The notes beneath the pieces were generated by a model. That model had not been told where the DNA came from. It made no database searches and was given only the letters and a program-made list of their open reading frames with translations. From assembly GCA_021234155.1 (NCBI GenBank), contig JAJEKV010000017.1:9181525-9245524 (forward strand): 64,000 nt of DNA, given 5' to 3'. Shown here piece by piece: positions 23,575 to 36,405 of the stretch (position 1 is the first letter of the stretch; every line of letters starts with the position of its first letter). A program made the translations under genes and the position numbers. The DNA comes from Isoetes taiwanensis. Taxonomy: Eukaryota > Streptophyta > Lycopodiopsida > Isoetales > Isoetaceae.

Positions 23575-24193
23575 CCCACATCCCTCCCTCAGGACGTAGG
23601 ACGCCTCTTTTTATAAGGGAAGTAGGATCCCCTCATAAAAAGAGGGGTCCTACTTCCTTACACCGAAGAAAATAGAATAGATTAGGTATCTTGTACCATA
23701 TTCCAAGGCCGTGGCACAATGGACCAGGTCTGGTTTTACATTTGAGTAGTACTAGAATATGGCACATTGGGCCAATATCCAATTCTTAACCTGTATAGGT
23801 CATATGGCACTATGGACCATAAACCCTACCTAGTTAAGATGATCTTTAAATCATAATTTCAGCTCAAAGAGCAAAATAGATAACATTCAATCTGACCTGT
23901 TATGGCGAAGTGATACCTTGGCTATATACCTCTTCATTAACTTCAGAATTAACCGTGAATAAAAGTTGCTGGTATTAAAGCATAATGGGATTGGACAGCC
24001 CTATCAGAAGCATTTTCCACAGCCCCATATTCCAAGTCAACTAGTTGTATCAGCCAACAACCACACTGCTGTAATAAATCATAGTAGCAGTTAGTAATGC
24101 CAAAATCAAATACAAGATCAGCATTATTTTATGATTTCATGGTTTCAGAAACGATGTGTTTGCTGGATACCTCCAACAAATAGATGTCACAGT
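23575..24193 (-). promoter_or_regulatory. promoter-like module P4
   Basis: Near-identical to P3, with telo-box core on plus at about 23821 and TATAAAAA on minus next to the tract. Confidence 0.5.
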
Positions 24194-24202
24194 TTCTTCT
24201 TT

Positions 24203-26632
24203 GATGATGTTCTCACAAAGACTATATACAATTAACGTTCAAAAACAATTAAAAGACTTCGTTCAGAGTGAGTACATATTTCCCAATATCTACCCTAGGT
24301 TTTTAGGCCAGGCCACATCAGGTACTCCTACACCCATGTACATTTATTTTTATGGAACTTAAAATATAAACTTCCATCAATATATTCAAGAATACTTAGC
24401 CTTAAATCATAATGTAATGTATAACCATGCCAATATCTCATGTTTCTATTCTATAAATCTTGAATGTAAATGTAAGTTTGTTCTAGTGCTCATCTTTATA
24501 TCTCAATAATTTAATCCTTTATATATCAGCTGTAAACATAAATTTCTAGTTACCATCAATAAGGTCATTTCAAAAAATCTTTCCATTAAGTTTTATTTCT
24601 CAAGAAAAACAATATATCCGTCCAATGACTATTTATGTCATAAATTTCAGAATTTGTGCATCACATAGAGCAAACCAAGTTCACTGGTAGCTCACATGAA
24701 TGCCAGTGTAAAGCATTCAATAATTAATTTGTAACCCATTTGTTCATTTATCGCCAAAAGGGAAGATCTCACCAAATAGATGTACAACCATAGATTGGGC
24801 CGTTATCTTCACATGGTCCCTCGATTGTAGCACATAGCAACATGCAACTGAAAATAACACCAGGAGAGATTGTTCTGGTTACCTGCACCCAAACAGACCA
24901 ATATTAGCATGAAACTGGTAATAAGGAAAGGGGCATCAGGTAAGCTATAGAACAATCTGGCTCTTCGCCCTTCACCTATAATTTTCAGTTAATAGATGTT
25001 TCTAGAAAAATATCTAGAGTTTCTGAGACTTAGAGGCCAAATATTAAAGATACAAGTTAAATCATAATGGGTCATTTCCTTAAGCCCATAACCTGTATCA
25101 CGCCATAAACCATTAATACATAAATAAATAGGGACTAGTTTTCCTGGATATGGTATTTTACAGGCCAGCATGGATGTCTCTATAAGCTGCCTTACCATTC
25201 AGCATCTAACCCATGATTATGATCACCATAGCAACAGAGAAAATAAACCTGTGGTATTACCAAAGCTCCATTTGGCAGTACAAATGTCCATTGGCAAGTT
25301 ATAAACGTCCATTCTTAATAGCATCTTAAATGTAGACCACATGTAAACGGATGCTAGGCCTACAACCAGTCACCCATAGCCATGCAAAGGCAAAGGAGAA
25401 CTTACCCATATCACCTTTTAACATGGGCTAGAAACTAGAAAATAGAATCAAGAACTATTTTGACCGTTAAATAAATGGTTAAACACGAAAAAGAAGAGCT
25501 ACGTTATAGCTCCTTGTATGCCATTTCGTTTCCAAATCCTTCTTTTTGATCTTCTTGAAGCGTGCTCTCGCGAGCATTCGAATGCTAGATTCTGATATCA
25601 GCCAACAATGGCATCATGAATTAGATCTAGGCCAATAATGGCATCATGAATTAGATCCGATGAACGAGAAAATGTACAAAAATAATAGCTTAAGAGCGAG
25701 AACAATATATGCCTTCAAACAAAATCATGAGGCATCGAAGTGCCATTCCAAGTTTGTGCATGTCGTTCAAGGCAAAGCCTCAGCGTATCAGATTACCATC
25801 ACAAGCATAAGCTTCTCGCATTTAGTAGCAAAGAAAAGAATGATTCCAAAGTACCAAAAGTGCTTGAATCGCTACCCAACTCTTGAACCAGGATATGTCT
25901 TTCCGGTTTTAGCATCAAGACATCCGTGTCGGCCATTTCTAAGTTAGAGCATGAAGCTCTTATTAGCCTCCATAGCGGCGGTTCTTCACGTAAACCGTTT
26001 TTGCAAACTTAACCTATTTTCTTATGAGAAATATCCAAGGAAACATTTCGTATGACATTTTTTGAAGATCTATTTTTCATATGAAAATGGGAACATTATC
26101 CCTTCCATTAATCAAATCGGCTCCATAGCCACTTTTCCAGCCCATATTAAAGCCCATAATGATGATTTTCAGCTTAGATGTATGCCATCGGCTTTATCAT
26201 AGCTTTCCAAAAGCAAACATGTGTACAAAATGCCAAAGGGTCACTTCTCTTGTAAAAATAAGAATGTTTTCTTGGGGTCATAATGACATATCCTAGGAAA
26301 TGACGTCCCTTTATTATATCTCTTTAGGAGCCAATATAGAAAAGGTCCCTATCCACTTACCATACATAATTCTTTAGCATAATAAATGCCAAACCAAGCA
26401 TTTAAAGACCATAGAATTAAAGTTTTCATTTTCCAACTTTTTATGATTGATCATTACTACATATGGCCAAAATTAGGCCATCATTCACCTTCCTTTTAAT
26501 ACGTTCCAACATCCTTGCATTCCTATGCCATTCTAGGCTCATGTTAAAGCATTAAAATACATAAATCAAATGCCATTAGGTGACCTATTCCATCAAGGAA
26601 TGCCCTTTCCGGGCTATAATTTTTTGAAGAAT
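24203..26632 (-). repeat. array module D3
   Basis: H2 about 24290-24310, H1 24867-24976, exon-like end near 25485. The region 25480-25980 carries many small indels relative to D1, which disrupt the hydrophobic frame seen there. Confidence 0.65.
24867..24976 (+). ncRNA. H1 structured element, copy 6 (type D)
   Basis: Stem 24867-24876 with 24949-24958. No changes inside, although the module around it has many. Confidence 0.55.
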
Positions 26633-26709
26633 TCTTCTTTTCTTCTTCTTCTTCTTCTTCTTCTTCTTCTTCTTCTTCTTCTTCTTCTTCTTCTTCTTCT
26701 TCTTCTTCT
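26633..26709 (+). repeat. (TTC)n tract 8
   Basis: About 25 repeats between D3 and P5. Confidence 0.95.
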
Positions 26710-27330
26710 CCCACATCCCTCCCTCAGGACGTAGGACGCCTCTTTTTATAAGGGAAGTAGGATCCCCTCATAAAAAGAGGGGTCCTACTTCCTTACACCG
26801 AAGAAAATAGAATAGATTAGGTATCTTGTACCATATTCCAAGGCCGTGGCACAATGGACCAGGTCTGGTTTTACATTTGAGTAGTACTAGAATATGGCAC
26901 ATTGGGCCAATATCCAATTCTTAACCTGTATAGGTCATATGGCACTATGGACCATAAACCCTACCTAGTTAAGATGATCTTTAAATCATAATTTCAGCTC
27001 AAAGAGCAAAATAGATAACATTCAATCTGACCTGTTATGGCGAAGTGATACCTTGGCTATATACCTCTTCATTAACTTCAGAATTAACCGTGAATAAAAG
27101 TTCTTTGGTATTAAAGCATAATGGGATTGGATGACCCTATCGGAAGCATTTTCCTGACCCCCATATTCCAAGTCAACTAGTTGTATCGACCAACAACCAC
27201 TTCTTTGTAATAAATCATAGTAGCAGATTAGTAATGCCAAAATCAAATACAAGATCAGCATTATTTTATGATTTCATGGTTTCAGAAACGATGTGTTTGC
27301 TGGATACCTCCAACAAATAGATGTCACAGT
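26710..27330 (-). promoter_or_regulatory. promoter-like module P5
   Basis: Same elements as P3. Upstream of the core it shows substitutions of the GCTG to TTCTTTG kind (about 27102 and 27200), which recur in P6 and P7. Confidence 0.5.
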
Positions 27331-27338
27331 TTCTTCTT

Positions 27339-29762
27339 TGATGATGTTCTCACAAAGACTATATACAATTAACGTTCAAAAACAATTAAAAGACTTCGTT
27401 CAGAGTGAGTACATATTTCCCAATATCTACCCTAGGTTTTTAGGCCAGGCCACATCAGGTACTCCTACACCCATGTACATTTATTTTTATGGAACTTAAA
27501 ATATAAACTTCCATCAATATATTCAAGAATACTTAGCCTTAAATCATAATGTAATGTATAACCATGCCAATATCTCATGTTTCTATTCTATAAATCTTGA
27601 ATGTAAATGTAAGTTTGTTCTAGTGCTCATCTTTATATCTCAATAATTTAATCCTTTATATATCAGCTGTAAACATAAATTTCTAGTTACCATCAATAAG
27701 GTCATTTCAAAAAATCTTTCCATTAAGTTTTATTTCTCAAGAAAAACAATATATCCGTCCAATGACTATTTATGTCATAAATTTCAGAATTTGTGCATCA
27801 CATAGAGCAAACCAAGTTCACTGGTAGCTCACATGAATGCCGAGTGTAAAGCATTCAATAATTAATTTGTAACCCATTTGTTCATTTATCGCCAAAAGGG
27901 AAGATCTCACCAAATAGATGTACAACCATAGATTGGGCCGTTATCTTCACATGGTCCCTCGATTGTAGCACATAGCAACATGCAACTGAAAATAACACCA
28001 GGAGAGATTGTTCTGGTTACCTGCACCCAAACAGACCAATATTAGCATGAAACTGGTAATAAGGAAAGGGGCATCAGGTAAGCTATAGAACAATCTGGCT
28101 CTTCGCCCTTCACCTATAATTTTCAGTTAATAGATGTTTCTAGAAAAATATCTAGAGTTTACAGACTTAGAGGCCAAATATTAAAGATACAAGTTAAATC
28201 ATAATGGGTCATTTCCTTAAGCCCATAACCTGTATCACGCCATAAACCATTAATACATAAATAAATAGGGACTAGTTTTCCTGGATATGGTATTTTACAG
28301 GCCAGCATGGATGTCTCTATAAGCTGCCTTACCATTCAGCATCTAACCCATGATTATGATCACCATAGCAACAGAGAAAATAAACCTGTGGTATTACCAA
28401 AGCTCCATTTGGCAGTACAAATGTCCATTGGCAGTACAAACGTCCATTCTTAATAGCATCTTAAATGTAGACCACATGTAAACAGATGCTAGGCCTACAA
28501 CCAGGTCACCCATAGCCATGCAAAGGCAAAGGAGAACTTACCCATATCACCTTTTAACATGGGCTAGAAACTAGAAAATAGAATCAAGAACTATTTTGAC
28601 CGTTAAATAAATGGTTAAACCTGAAAAGAAGAGCTACGTTATAGCTCCTTGTATGCCATTTCGTTTCCAAATCCTTCTTTTTGATCTTCTTGAAGCAGGC
28701 TCAGAGCATTCGAGCTGCAGTTACAGTATCAGGCCAACAATGGCATCATGAATTAGATCTAGGCCAATAATGGCATCATGAATTAGATCTGATGAACAGA
28801 AAATGTACAAAAATAATAGCGCTAAGAGCAGAACAATATATGCCTTCAGCAAAATCATGAGGCATCGAAGTGCCATTCCAAGTTTGTGCATGTCGTTCAA
28901 GGCAAAGCCTGCGTACCTGTATTACCATCACAAGCATAAGCTTCTCTGCATTTAGTAGCAGCAAAAGAATGATTCCAAAGTACCAAAAGTGCTTGAATCT
29001 GCTACCCAACTCTTGAACCGGATATGTCTTTCCTGGTTTTAGCATCAAGACATCCAGGTCCGGCCATTTCTAAGTTAGAGCATGAAGCTCTTATTAGCCT
29101 CCATAGCGGTGGTTCTTTCGTAAATCGTTTTTGCAAACTTAACCTATTTTCTTATGAGAAATATCCAAGGAAACATTTCGTATGACATTTTTTGAAGATC
29201 TATTTTTCATATGAAAATGGGAACATTATCCCTTCCATTAATCAAATCGGCTCCATAGCCACTTTTCCAGCCCATATTAAAGCCCATAATGATGATTTTC
29301 AGCTTAGATGTATGCCATCGGCTTTATCATAGCTTTCCAAAAGCAAACATGTGTACAAAATGCCAAAGGGTCACTTCTCTTGTAAAAATAAGAATGTTTT
29401 CTTGGGGTCATAATGACATATCCTAGGAAATGACGTCCCTTTATTATATCTCTTTAGGAGCCAATATAGAAAAGGTCCCTATCCACCTACCATACATAAT
29501 TCTTTAGCATAATAAATGCCAAACCAAGCATTTAAAGACCATAGAATTAAAGTTTTCATTTTCCAACTTTTTATGATTGATCATTACTACATATGCCCAA
29601 AATTAGGCCATCATTCACCTTCCTTTTAATACGTTCCAACATCCTTGCATTCCTATGCCATTCTAGGCTCATGTTAAAGCATTAAAATACATAAATCAAA
29701 TGCCATTAGGTCACCTATTCCATCAAGGAATGCCCTTTCCGGGCTATAATTTTTTGAAGAAT
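27339..29762 (-). repeat. array module D4
   Basis: Almost identical to D1 over 28005-29100 (offset 12180). H2 about 27427-27450, H1 28005-28114. Confidence 0.65.
28005..28114 (+). ncRNA. H1 structured element, copy 7 (type D)
   Basis: Stem 28005-28014 with 28087-28096. Confidence 0.55.
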
Positions 29763-29873
29763 TCTTCTTCTTCTTCTTCTTCTTCTTCTTCTTCTTCTTC
29801 TTCTTCTTCTTCTTCTTCTTCTTCTTCTTCTTCTTCTTCTTCTTCTTCTTCTTCTTCTTCTTCTTCTTCTTCT
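29763..29873 (+). repeat. (TTC)n tract 9
   Basis: 37 uninterrupted repeats. Reading frames here give only homopolymers (Ser, Phe, Leu; Lys, Glu, Arg on minus). Confidence 0.95.
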
Positions 29874-30490
29874 CCCACATCCCTCCCCTCGGGACATGGG
29901 GGGCCTCTTTTTATAAGGGAAGTAGGATCCCCTCATAAAAAGGGGTCCTACTTCCTTACACCAAAGAAAATAGAATAGATTAGGTATCTTGTACCATATT
30001 CCAAGGCCGTGGCACAATGGACCAGGTCTGGTTTTACATTTGAGTAGTACTAGAATATGGCACATTGGGCCAATATCCAATTCTTAACCTGTATAGGTCA
30101 TATGGCACTATGGACCATAAACCCTACCTAGTTAAGATGATCTTTAAATCATAATTTCAGCTCAAAGAGCAAAATAGATAACATTCAATCTGACCTGTTA
30201 TGGCGAAGTGATACCTTGGCTATATACCTCTTCATTAACTTGAATTAACCGTGAATAAAAGTTCTTTGGTATTAAAGCATAATGGGATTGGACAGCCCTA
30301 TCGAAGCATTTTCCACAGCCCCATATTCCAAGTCAACTAGTTGTATCGACCAACAACCACACTTGCTTTGTAATAAATCATAGTAGCGATTAGTAATGCC
30401 AAAATCAAATACAAGATCAGCATTATTTTATGATTTCATGGTTTGAGAACGATGTGTTTCTTTGGATACCTCCAACAAATAGATGTCACA
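29874..30490 (-). promoter_or_regulatory. promoter-like module P6
   Basis: Differs from the others in the segment before the TATA box (CTCGGGACATGGGGGGCC in place of CTCAGGACGTAGGACGCC). TATA and inverted repeat retained. Confidence 0.45.
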
Positions 30491-30500
30491 GTTTCTTCTT

Positions 30501-32927
30501 TGATGATGTTCTCACAAAGACTATATACAATTAACGTTCAAAAACAATTAAAAGACTTGATTCGAGTGAGTACATATTTCCCAATATCTACCCTAGGTTT
30601 TTAGGCCAGGCCACATCAGGTACTCCTACACCCATGTACATTTATTTTTATGGAACTTAAAATATAAACTTCCATCAATATATTCAAGAATACTTAGCCT
30701 TAAATCATAATGTAATGTATAACCATGCCAATATCTCATGTTTCTATTCTATAAATCTTGAATGTAAATGTAAGTTTGTTCTAGTGCTCATCTTTATATC
30801 TCAATAATTTAATCCTTTATATATCATTTTGTAAACATAAATTTCTAGTTACCATCAATAAGGTCATTTCAAAAAATCTTTCCATTAAGTTTTATTTCTC
30901 AAGAAAAACAATATATCCGTCCAATGACTATTTATGTCATAAATTTCAGAATTTGTGCATCACATAGAGCAAACCAAGTTCACTGGTAGCTCACATGAAT
31001 GCCAGTGTAAAGCATTCAATAATTAATTTGTAACCCATTTGTTCATTTATCGCCAAAAGGGAAGATCTCACCAAATAGATGTACAACCATAGATTGGGCG
31101 TTATCTTCACATGGTCCCTCGATTGTAGCACATAGCAACATGCTGAAAATAACACCAGGAGAGATTGTTCTGGTTACCTACACCCAAACAGACCAATATT
31201 AGCATGAAACTGGTAATAAGGAAAGGGGCATCAGGTAAGCTATAGAACAATCTGGCTCTTCGCCCTTCACCTATAATTTTCAGTTAATAGATGTTTCTAG
31301 AAAAATATCTAGAGTTTACAGACTTAGAGGCCAAATATTAAAGATACAAGTTAAATCATAATGGGTCATTTCCTTAAGCCCATAACCTGTATCACGCCAT
31401 AAACCATTAATACATAAATAAATAGGGACTAGTTTTCCTGGATATGGTATTTTACAGGCCAGCATGGATGTCTCTATAAGCTGCCTTACCATTCAGCATC
31501 TAACCCATGATTATGATCACCATAGCAACAGAGAAAATAAAACCTGTGGTATTACCAAAGCTCCATTTGGCAGTACAAATGTCCATTGGCAGTACAAACG
31601 TCCATTCTTAATAGCATCTTAAATGTAGACCACATGTAAACAGATGCTAGGCCTACAACCAGGTCACCCATAGCCATGCAAAGGCAAAGGAGAACTTACC
31701 CATATCACCTTTTAACATGGGCTAGAAACTAGAAAATAGAATCAAGAACTATTTTGACCGTTAAATAAATGGTTAAACCTGAAAAGAAGAGCTACGTTAT
31801 AGCTCCTTGTATGCCATTTCGTTTCCAAATCCTTCTTTTTGATCTTCTTGAAGCGGTGCTCGAGCATTCGAAATGCTGCGATTCTGATATCGAGGCCAAC
31901 AATGGCATCATGAATTAGATCTAGGCCAATAATGGCATCATGAATTAGATCGATGAGCGAGAAAATGTACAAAAATAATAGCGCTAAGAGCAGAACAATA
32001 TATGCCTTCAGCAAAATCATGAGGCATCGAAGTGCCATTCCAAGTTTGTGCATGTCGTTCAAGGCAAAGCCTGCGTACCTGTATTACCATCACAAGCATA
32101 AGCTTCTCTGCATTTAGTAGCAGCAAAAGAATGATTCCAAAGTACCAAAAGTGCTTGAATCTGCTACCCAACTCTTGAACCGGATATGTCTTTCCTGGTT
32201 TTAGCATCAAGACATCCAGGTCCGGCCATTTCTAAGTTAGAGCATGAAGCTCTTATTAGCGCCTCCATAGCAGCGGTTCTTCACAGAAATCCGTTTTTGC
32301 AAACTTAACCTATTTTCTTATGAGAAATATCCAAGGAAACATTTCGTATGACATTTTTTGAAGATCTATTTTTCATATGAAAATGGGAACATTATCCCTT
32401 CCATTAATCAAATCGGCTCCATAGCCACTTTTCCAGCCCATATTAAAGCCCATAATGATGATTTTCAGCTTAGATGTATGCCATCGGCTTTATCATAGCT
32501 TTCCAAAAGCAAACATGTGTACAAAATGCCAAAGGGTCACTTCTCTTGTAAAAATAAGAAAGTTTTCTTGGGGTCATAATGACATATCCTAGGAAATGAC
32601 GTCCCTTTATTATATCTCTTTAGGAGCCAATATAGAAAAGGTCCCTATCCACCTACCATACATAATTCTTTAGCATAATAAATGCCAAACCAAGCATTTA
32701 AAGACCATAGAATTAAAGTTTTCATTTTCCAACTTTTTATGATTGATCATTACTACATATGGCCAAAATTAGGCCATCATTCACCTTCCTTTTAATACGT
32801 TCCAACATCCTTGTATTCCTATGCCATTCTAGGCTCATGTTAAAGCATTAAAATACATAAATCAAATGCCATTAGGTGACCTATTCCATCAAGGAATGCC
32901 CTTTCCGGGCTATAATTTTTTGAAGAA
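30501..32927 (-). repeat. array module D5
   Basis: H2 about 30585-30605, H1 31162-31271, exon-like end near 31780. The GGCATCATGAATTAGATCT duplication is at about 31901-31951. Confidence 0.65.
31162..31271 (+). ncRNA. H1 structured element, copy 8 (type D)
   Basis: Stem 31162-31171 with 31244-31253. The only copy in which the inner stem is weakened (TTACCTA instead of TTACCTG). Confidence 0.5.
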
Positions 32928-33006
32928 TTCTTCTTCTTCTTCTTCTTCTTCTTCTTCTTCTTCTTCTTCTTCTTCTTCTTCTTCTTCTTCTTCTTCTTCT
33001 TCTTCT
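32928..33006 (+). repeat. (TTC)n tract 10
   Basis: About 26 repeats between D5 and P7. Confidence 0.95.
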
Positions 33007-33625
33007 CCCACATCCCTCCCTCGGACGTGGGGGCCTCTTTTTATTAAGGGAAGTAGGATCCCCTCATAAAAGAGGGGTCCTACTTCCTTACAATCAAGAA
33101 AAAAATAGAATAGATTAGGTATCTTGTACCATATTCCAAGGTCAGTGGCACAATGGACCAGTGCGGTTTTACATTTGAGTAGTACTAGAATATGGCACAT
33201 TGGGCCAATATCAATTCTTAACTTTGTATAGGTCATATGGCACTATGGACCATAAACCCTACCTAGTTAAGATGATCTTTAAATCATAATTTCAGCTCAA
33301 AGAGCAAAATAGATAACATTCAATCGACTGTTATGGCTTAAGTGATACCTTGGCTATATACCTCTTCATTAACGAGAATTAACCGTGAATAAAAGTTCTT
33401 TGGTATTAAAGCATAATGGGATTGGGATGACCCTATCGGAAGCATTTTCCACGACCCCATATTCCAAGTCAACTAGTTGTATCGACCAACAACCACACCT
33501 TCTTTGTAATAAATCATAGTAGCGATTAGTAATGCCAAAATCAAATACAAAATCAGCATTATTTTATGATTTCATGGTTTTGAACGATGTGTTTCTTTGG
33601 ATACCTCCAACAAATAGATGTCACA
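33007..33625 (-). promoter_or_regulatory. promoter-like module P7
   Basis: TATA region slightly altered (TTTTTATTAAGGG on plus); inverted repeat kept. Confidence 0.45.
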
Positions 33626-33635
33626 GTTTCTTCTT

Positions 33636-35642
33636 TGATGATGTTCTCACAAAGACTATATACAATTAACGTTCAAAAACAATTAAAAGACTTCGTTCAG
33701 AGTGAGTACATATTTCCCAATATCTACCCTAGGTTTTTAGGCCAGGCCACATCAGGTACTCCTACACCCATGTACATTTATTTTTATGGAACTTAAAATA
33801 TAAACTTCCATCAATATATTCAAGAATACTTAGCCTTAAATCATGTCTAAGGCAGATAAACAATGACTATATGCATCTGCGCCATGAATATACATGTATG
33901 CAACAATAGACAAGACCCGATCCATGCATCTCACTTCCTAACCTATACTAAGAACACTACAAAACTAGAAAATGCATCTGCTATATGCCAGCAAAAATGG
34001 CAAAACTATGAGTTAGAACACTAGAAGAGCAAACGTCTAAATTTAGCGCACAGGAGTTAAGCAACCTGCTATCCACTTAGGATATCTTTGACTGAAAGTA
34101 TTTGTTGTAAGTAGCTCACGTATTTAAGCACTTATGCACATATTATTGATTTCTCATAAATAAGAGCATTTCAAACAATAATCATCTCGAACCTGATATT
34201 AGGCGCTCCTACAGCCAGGATTTGGCATATGAACACTAGCTCCAGTTGTGTTTTTTATTTCAACAAAGCTCCACGTACAATTTGCAGGCCAGGATTCCAT
34301 CATACTTTAGCATCTGTGTTGTGCAGTTCCAAGCCCGACCTATTTCTCATAAGCCATTCTGTGGAATGCACAAGTTGTTTTTGCATCTAGCATGATAAGC
34401 CTTGCATCAAAAGATCGAGGCTTTCAGAAACTATATCAGATCGGTCAGTGTACTTACAGAACCAAGATCATAAGGTTCAGCAGCATCGGCCATGATTCAC
34501 ATAGCATCTTGCATCCAGCAGACATCTCAGGCGGCCATTTGGGCGCCAAACAATAAAGTCTCTGTTCCTTATGTGCATTTGCCAGCCGAGCGCCTTTATA
34601 AGGTCTTAAAAAATCCTTGAAAATTAATATACAAAGGAGACCATAGTGCCAAAAGCATCCCATTTAGCATAGCTTGTACCAAGCCTCTATTCAACACAAT
34701 CGGCATCACTAATATACTATTATATGGAAGCCTTACCAAGTCTATACCATGCTTTACGACTTTTTTTCTTTATGCCGAAACATGGCTTCATGCAAACAAA
34801 CTATTAATTGGAAGCTTCTCGAAGCATAAAAAGTTCTCTAGGGGTTTTGCCTTTTGCCGCAACATGGCTTTTTGCACATTCTATTGAAAGGAAAGGAGAG
34901 GAAATCCCCAAAACGTAGCATCATTTTTATGGGGTCCACAAGTTCAACTTAAGAATTACAAGCATAGTAAAATACGTGCCATTTCTGAAGTAAAGTCCAA
35001 AATCATCCTTGTGCCACTATTAGAATATAGAAACCATGGTAATAATTACCATAATTAATTCTATATCTTACACAATGGTACCCATAGCTTTTAGCCTTCC
35101 CACCATAAATGCTTTGGTCCATGGTGTCATTATTACTAGTACACGTATTCCATAAGATAATACAATGTGTGTACATGAAATACCAATTTCCCATAGGTCA
35201 AATAGAGCCTATTTATCCTTTTAGCACCACCATTGTCTGCACCATTTCAAAATTTTAAAATATACCATGCCTCTATTACACATCTTTAGCCAAGAATTAT
35301 TCCTTCAAGTTCATGAGCCATTTGCAGACTCCCATTATTCAAATATTTTTTACCTTTTACACTTGAACTTAAGCAACTTAACTTGTATATTTTCAAACTT
35401 AGGGCCCCTTTAGACCATGTCTTTCCTCCTTTCAAATTTTCTCGATATAAATGAGCTTCTCAAATCAAATTCATGTATCCGTGGGTATACAAATGTATCA
35501 TGCCTCTGTGTCTATACTTTAGATCTTCACCAATTATCCATGTTGAAGTCTTCCAAGATTTCCAAAGTTATAATCTTCTTCTTGTTCCAGCTTAGAGCAT
35601 AATTTAAACAATATCAACTTTTCAACCTTGCCAGATTTTCAT
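33636..35642 (-). repeat. array module E2 (lacks H1)
   Basis: Copy of E1 with a deletion near 34590 and one fewer GGCATCACTAATATACTATTATAT repeat (single at about 34703, double in E1 at 19363-19406). Confidence 0.6.
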
Positions 35643-35780
35643 TCTTCTTCTTCTTCTTCTTCTTCTTCTTCTTCTTCTTCTTCTTCTTCTTCTTCTTCTT
35701 CTTCTTCTTCTTCTTCTTCTTCTTCTTCTTCTTCTTCTTCTTCTTCTTCTTCTTCTTCTTCTTCTTCTTCTTCTTCTTCT
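35643..35780 (+). repeat. (TTC)n tract 11
   Basis: 46 uninterrupted repeats. The matching tract after E1 has about 42, so tract length changed after the segment duplicated. Confidence 0.95.
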
Positions 35781-36395
35781 CCCACATCCCTCCCTCAGGA
35801 CGTAGGACGCCTCTTTTTATAAGGGAAGTAGGATCCCCTCATAAAAAGAGGGGTCCTACTTCCTTACACCGAAGAAAATAGAATAGATTAGGTATCTTGT
35901 ACCATATTCCAAGGCCGTGGCACAATGGACCAGGTCTGGTTTTACATTTGAGTAGTACTAGAATATGGCACATTGGGCCAATATCAATTCTTAACTCAGT
36001 ATAGGTCATATGGCACTATGGACCATAAACCCTACCTAGTTAAGATGATCTTTAAATCATAATTTCAGCTCAAAGAGCAAAATAGATAACATTCAATCTG
36101 ACCTGTTATGGCGAAGTGATACCTTGGCTATATACCTCTTCATTAACTTCAGAATTAACCGTGAATAAAAGTTGCTGGTATTAAAGCATAATGGGATTGG
36201 ATAGCCCTATCAGAAGCATTTTCCACAGCCCCATATTCCAAGTCAACTAGTTGTATCGACCAACAACCACCTGGCTGTAATAAATCATAGTAGCAAGTTA
36301 GTAATGCCAAAATCAAATACAAGATCAGCATTATTTTATGATTTCATGGTTTGAACGATGTGTTTGCTGGATACCTCCAACAAATAGATGTCACA
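35781..36395 (-). promoter_or_regulatory. promoter-like module P8
   Basis: Same elements as P3, with arms of the inverted repeat at about 35825-35864. Confidence 0.5.
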
Positions 36396-36405
36396 GTTTC
36401 TTCTT

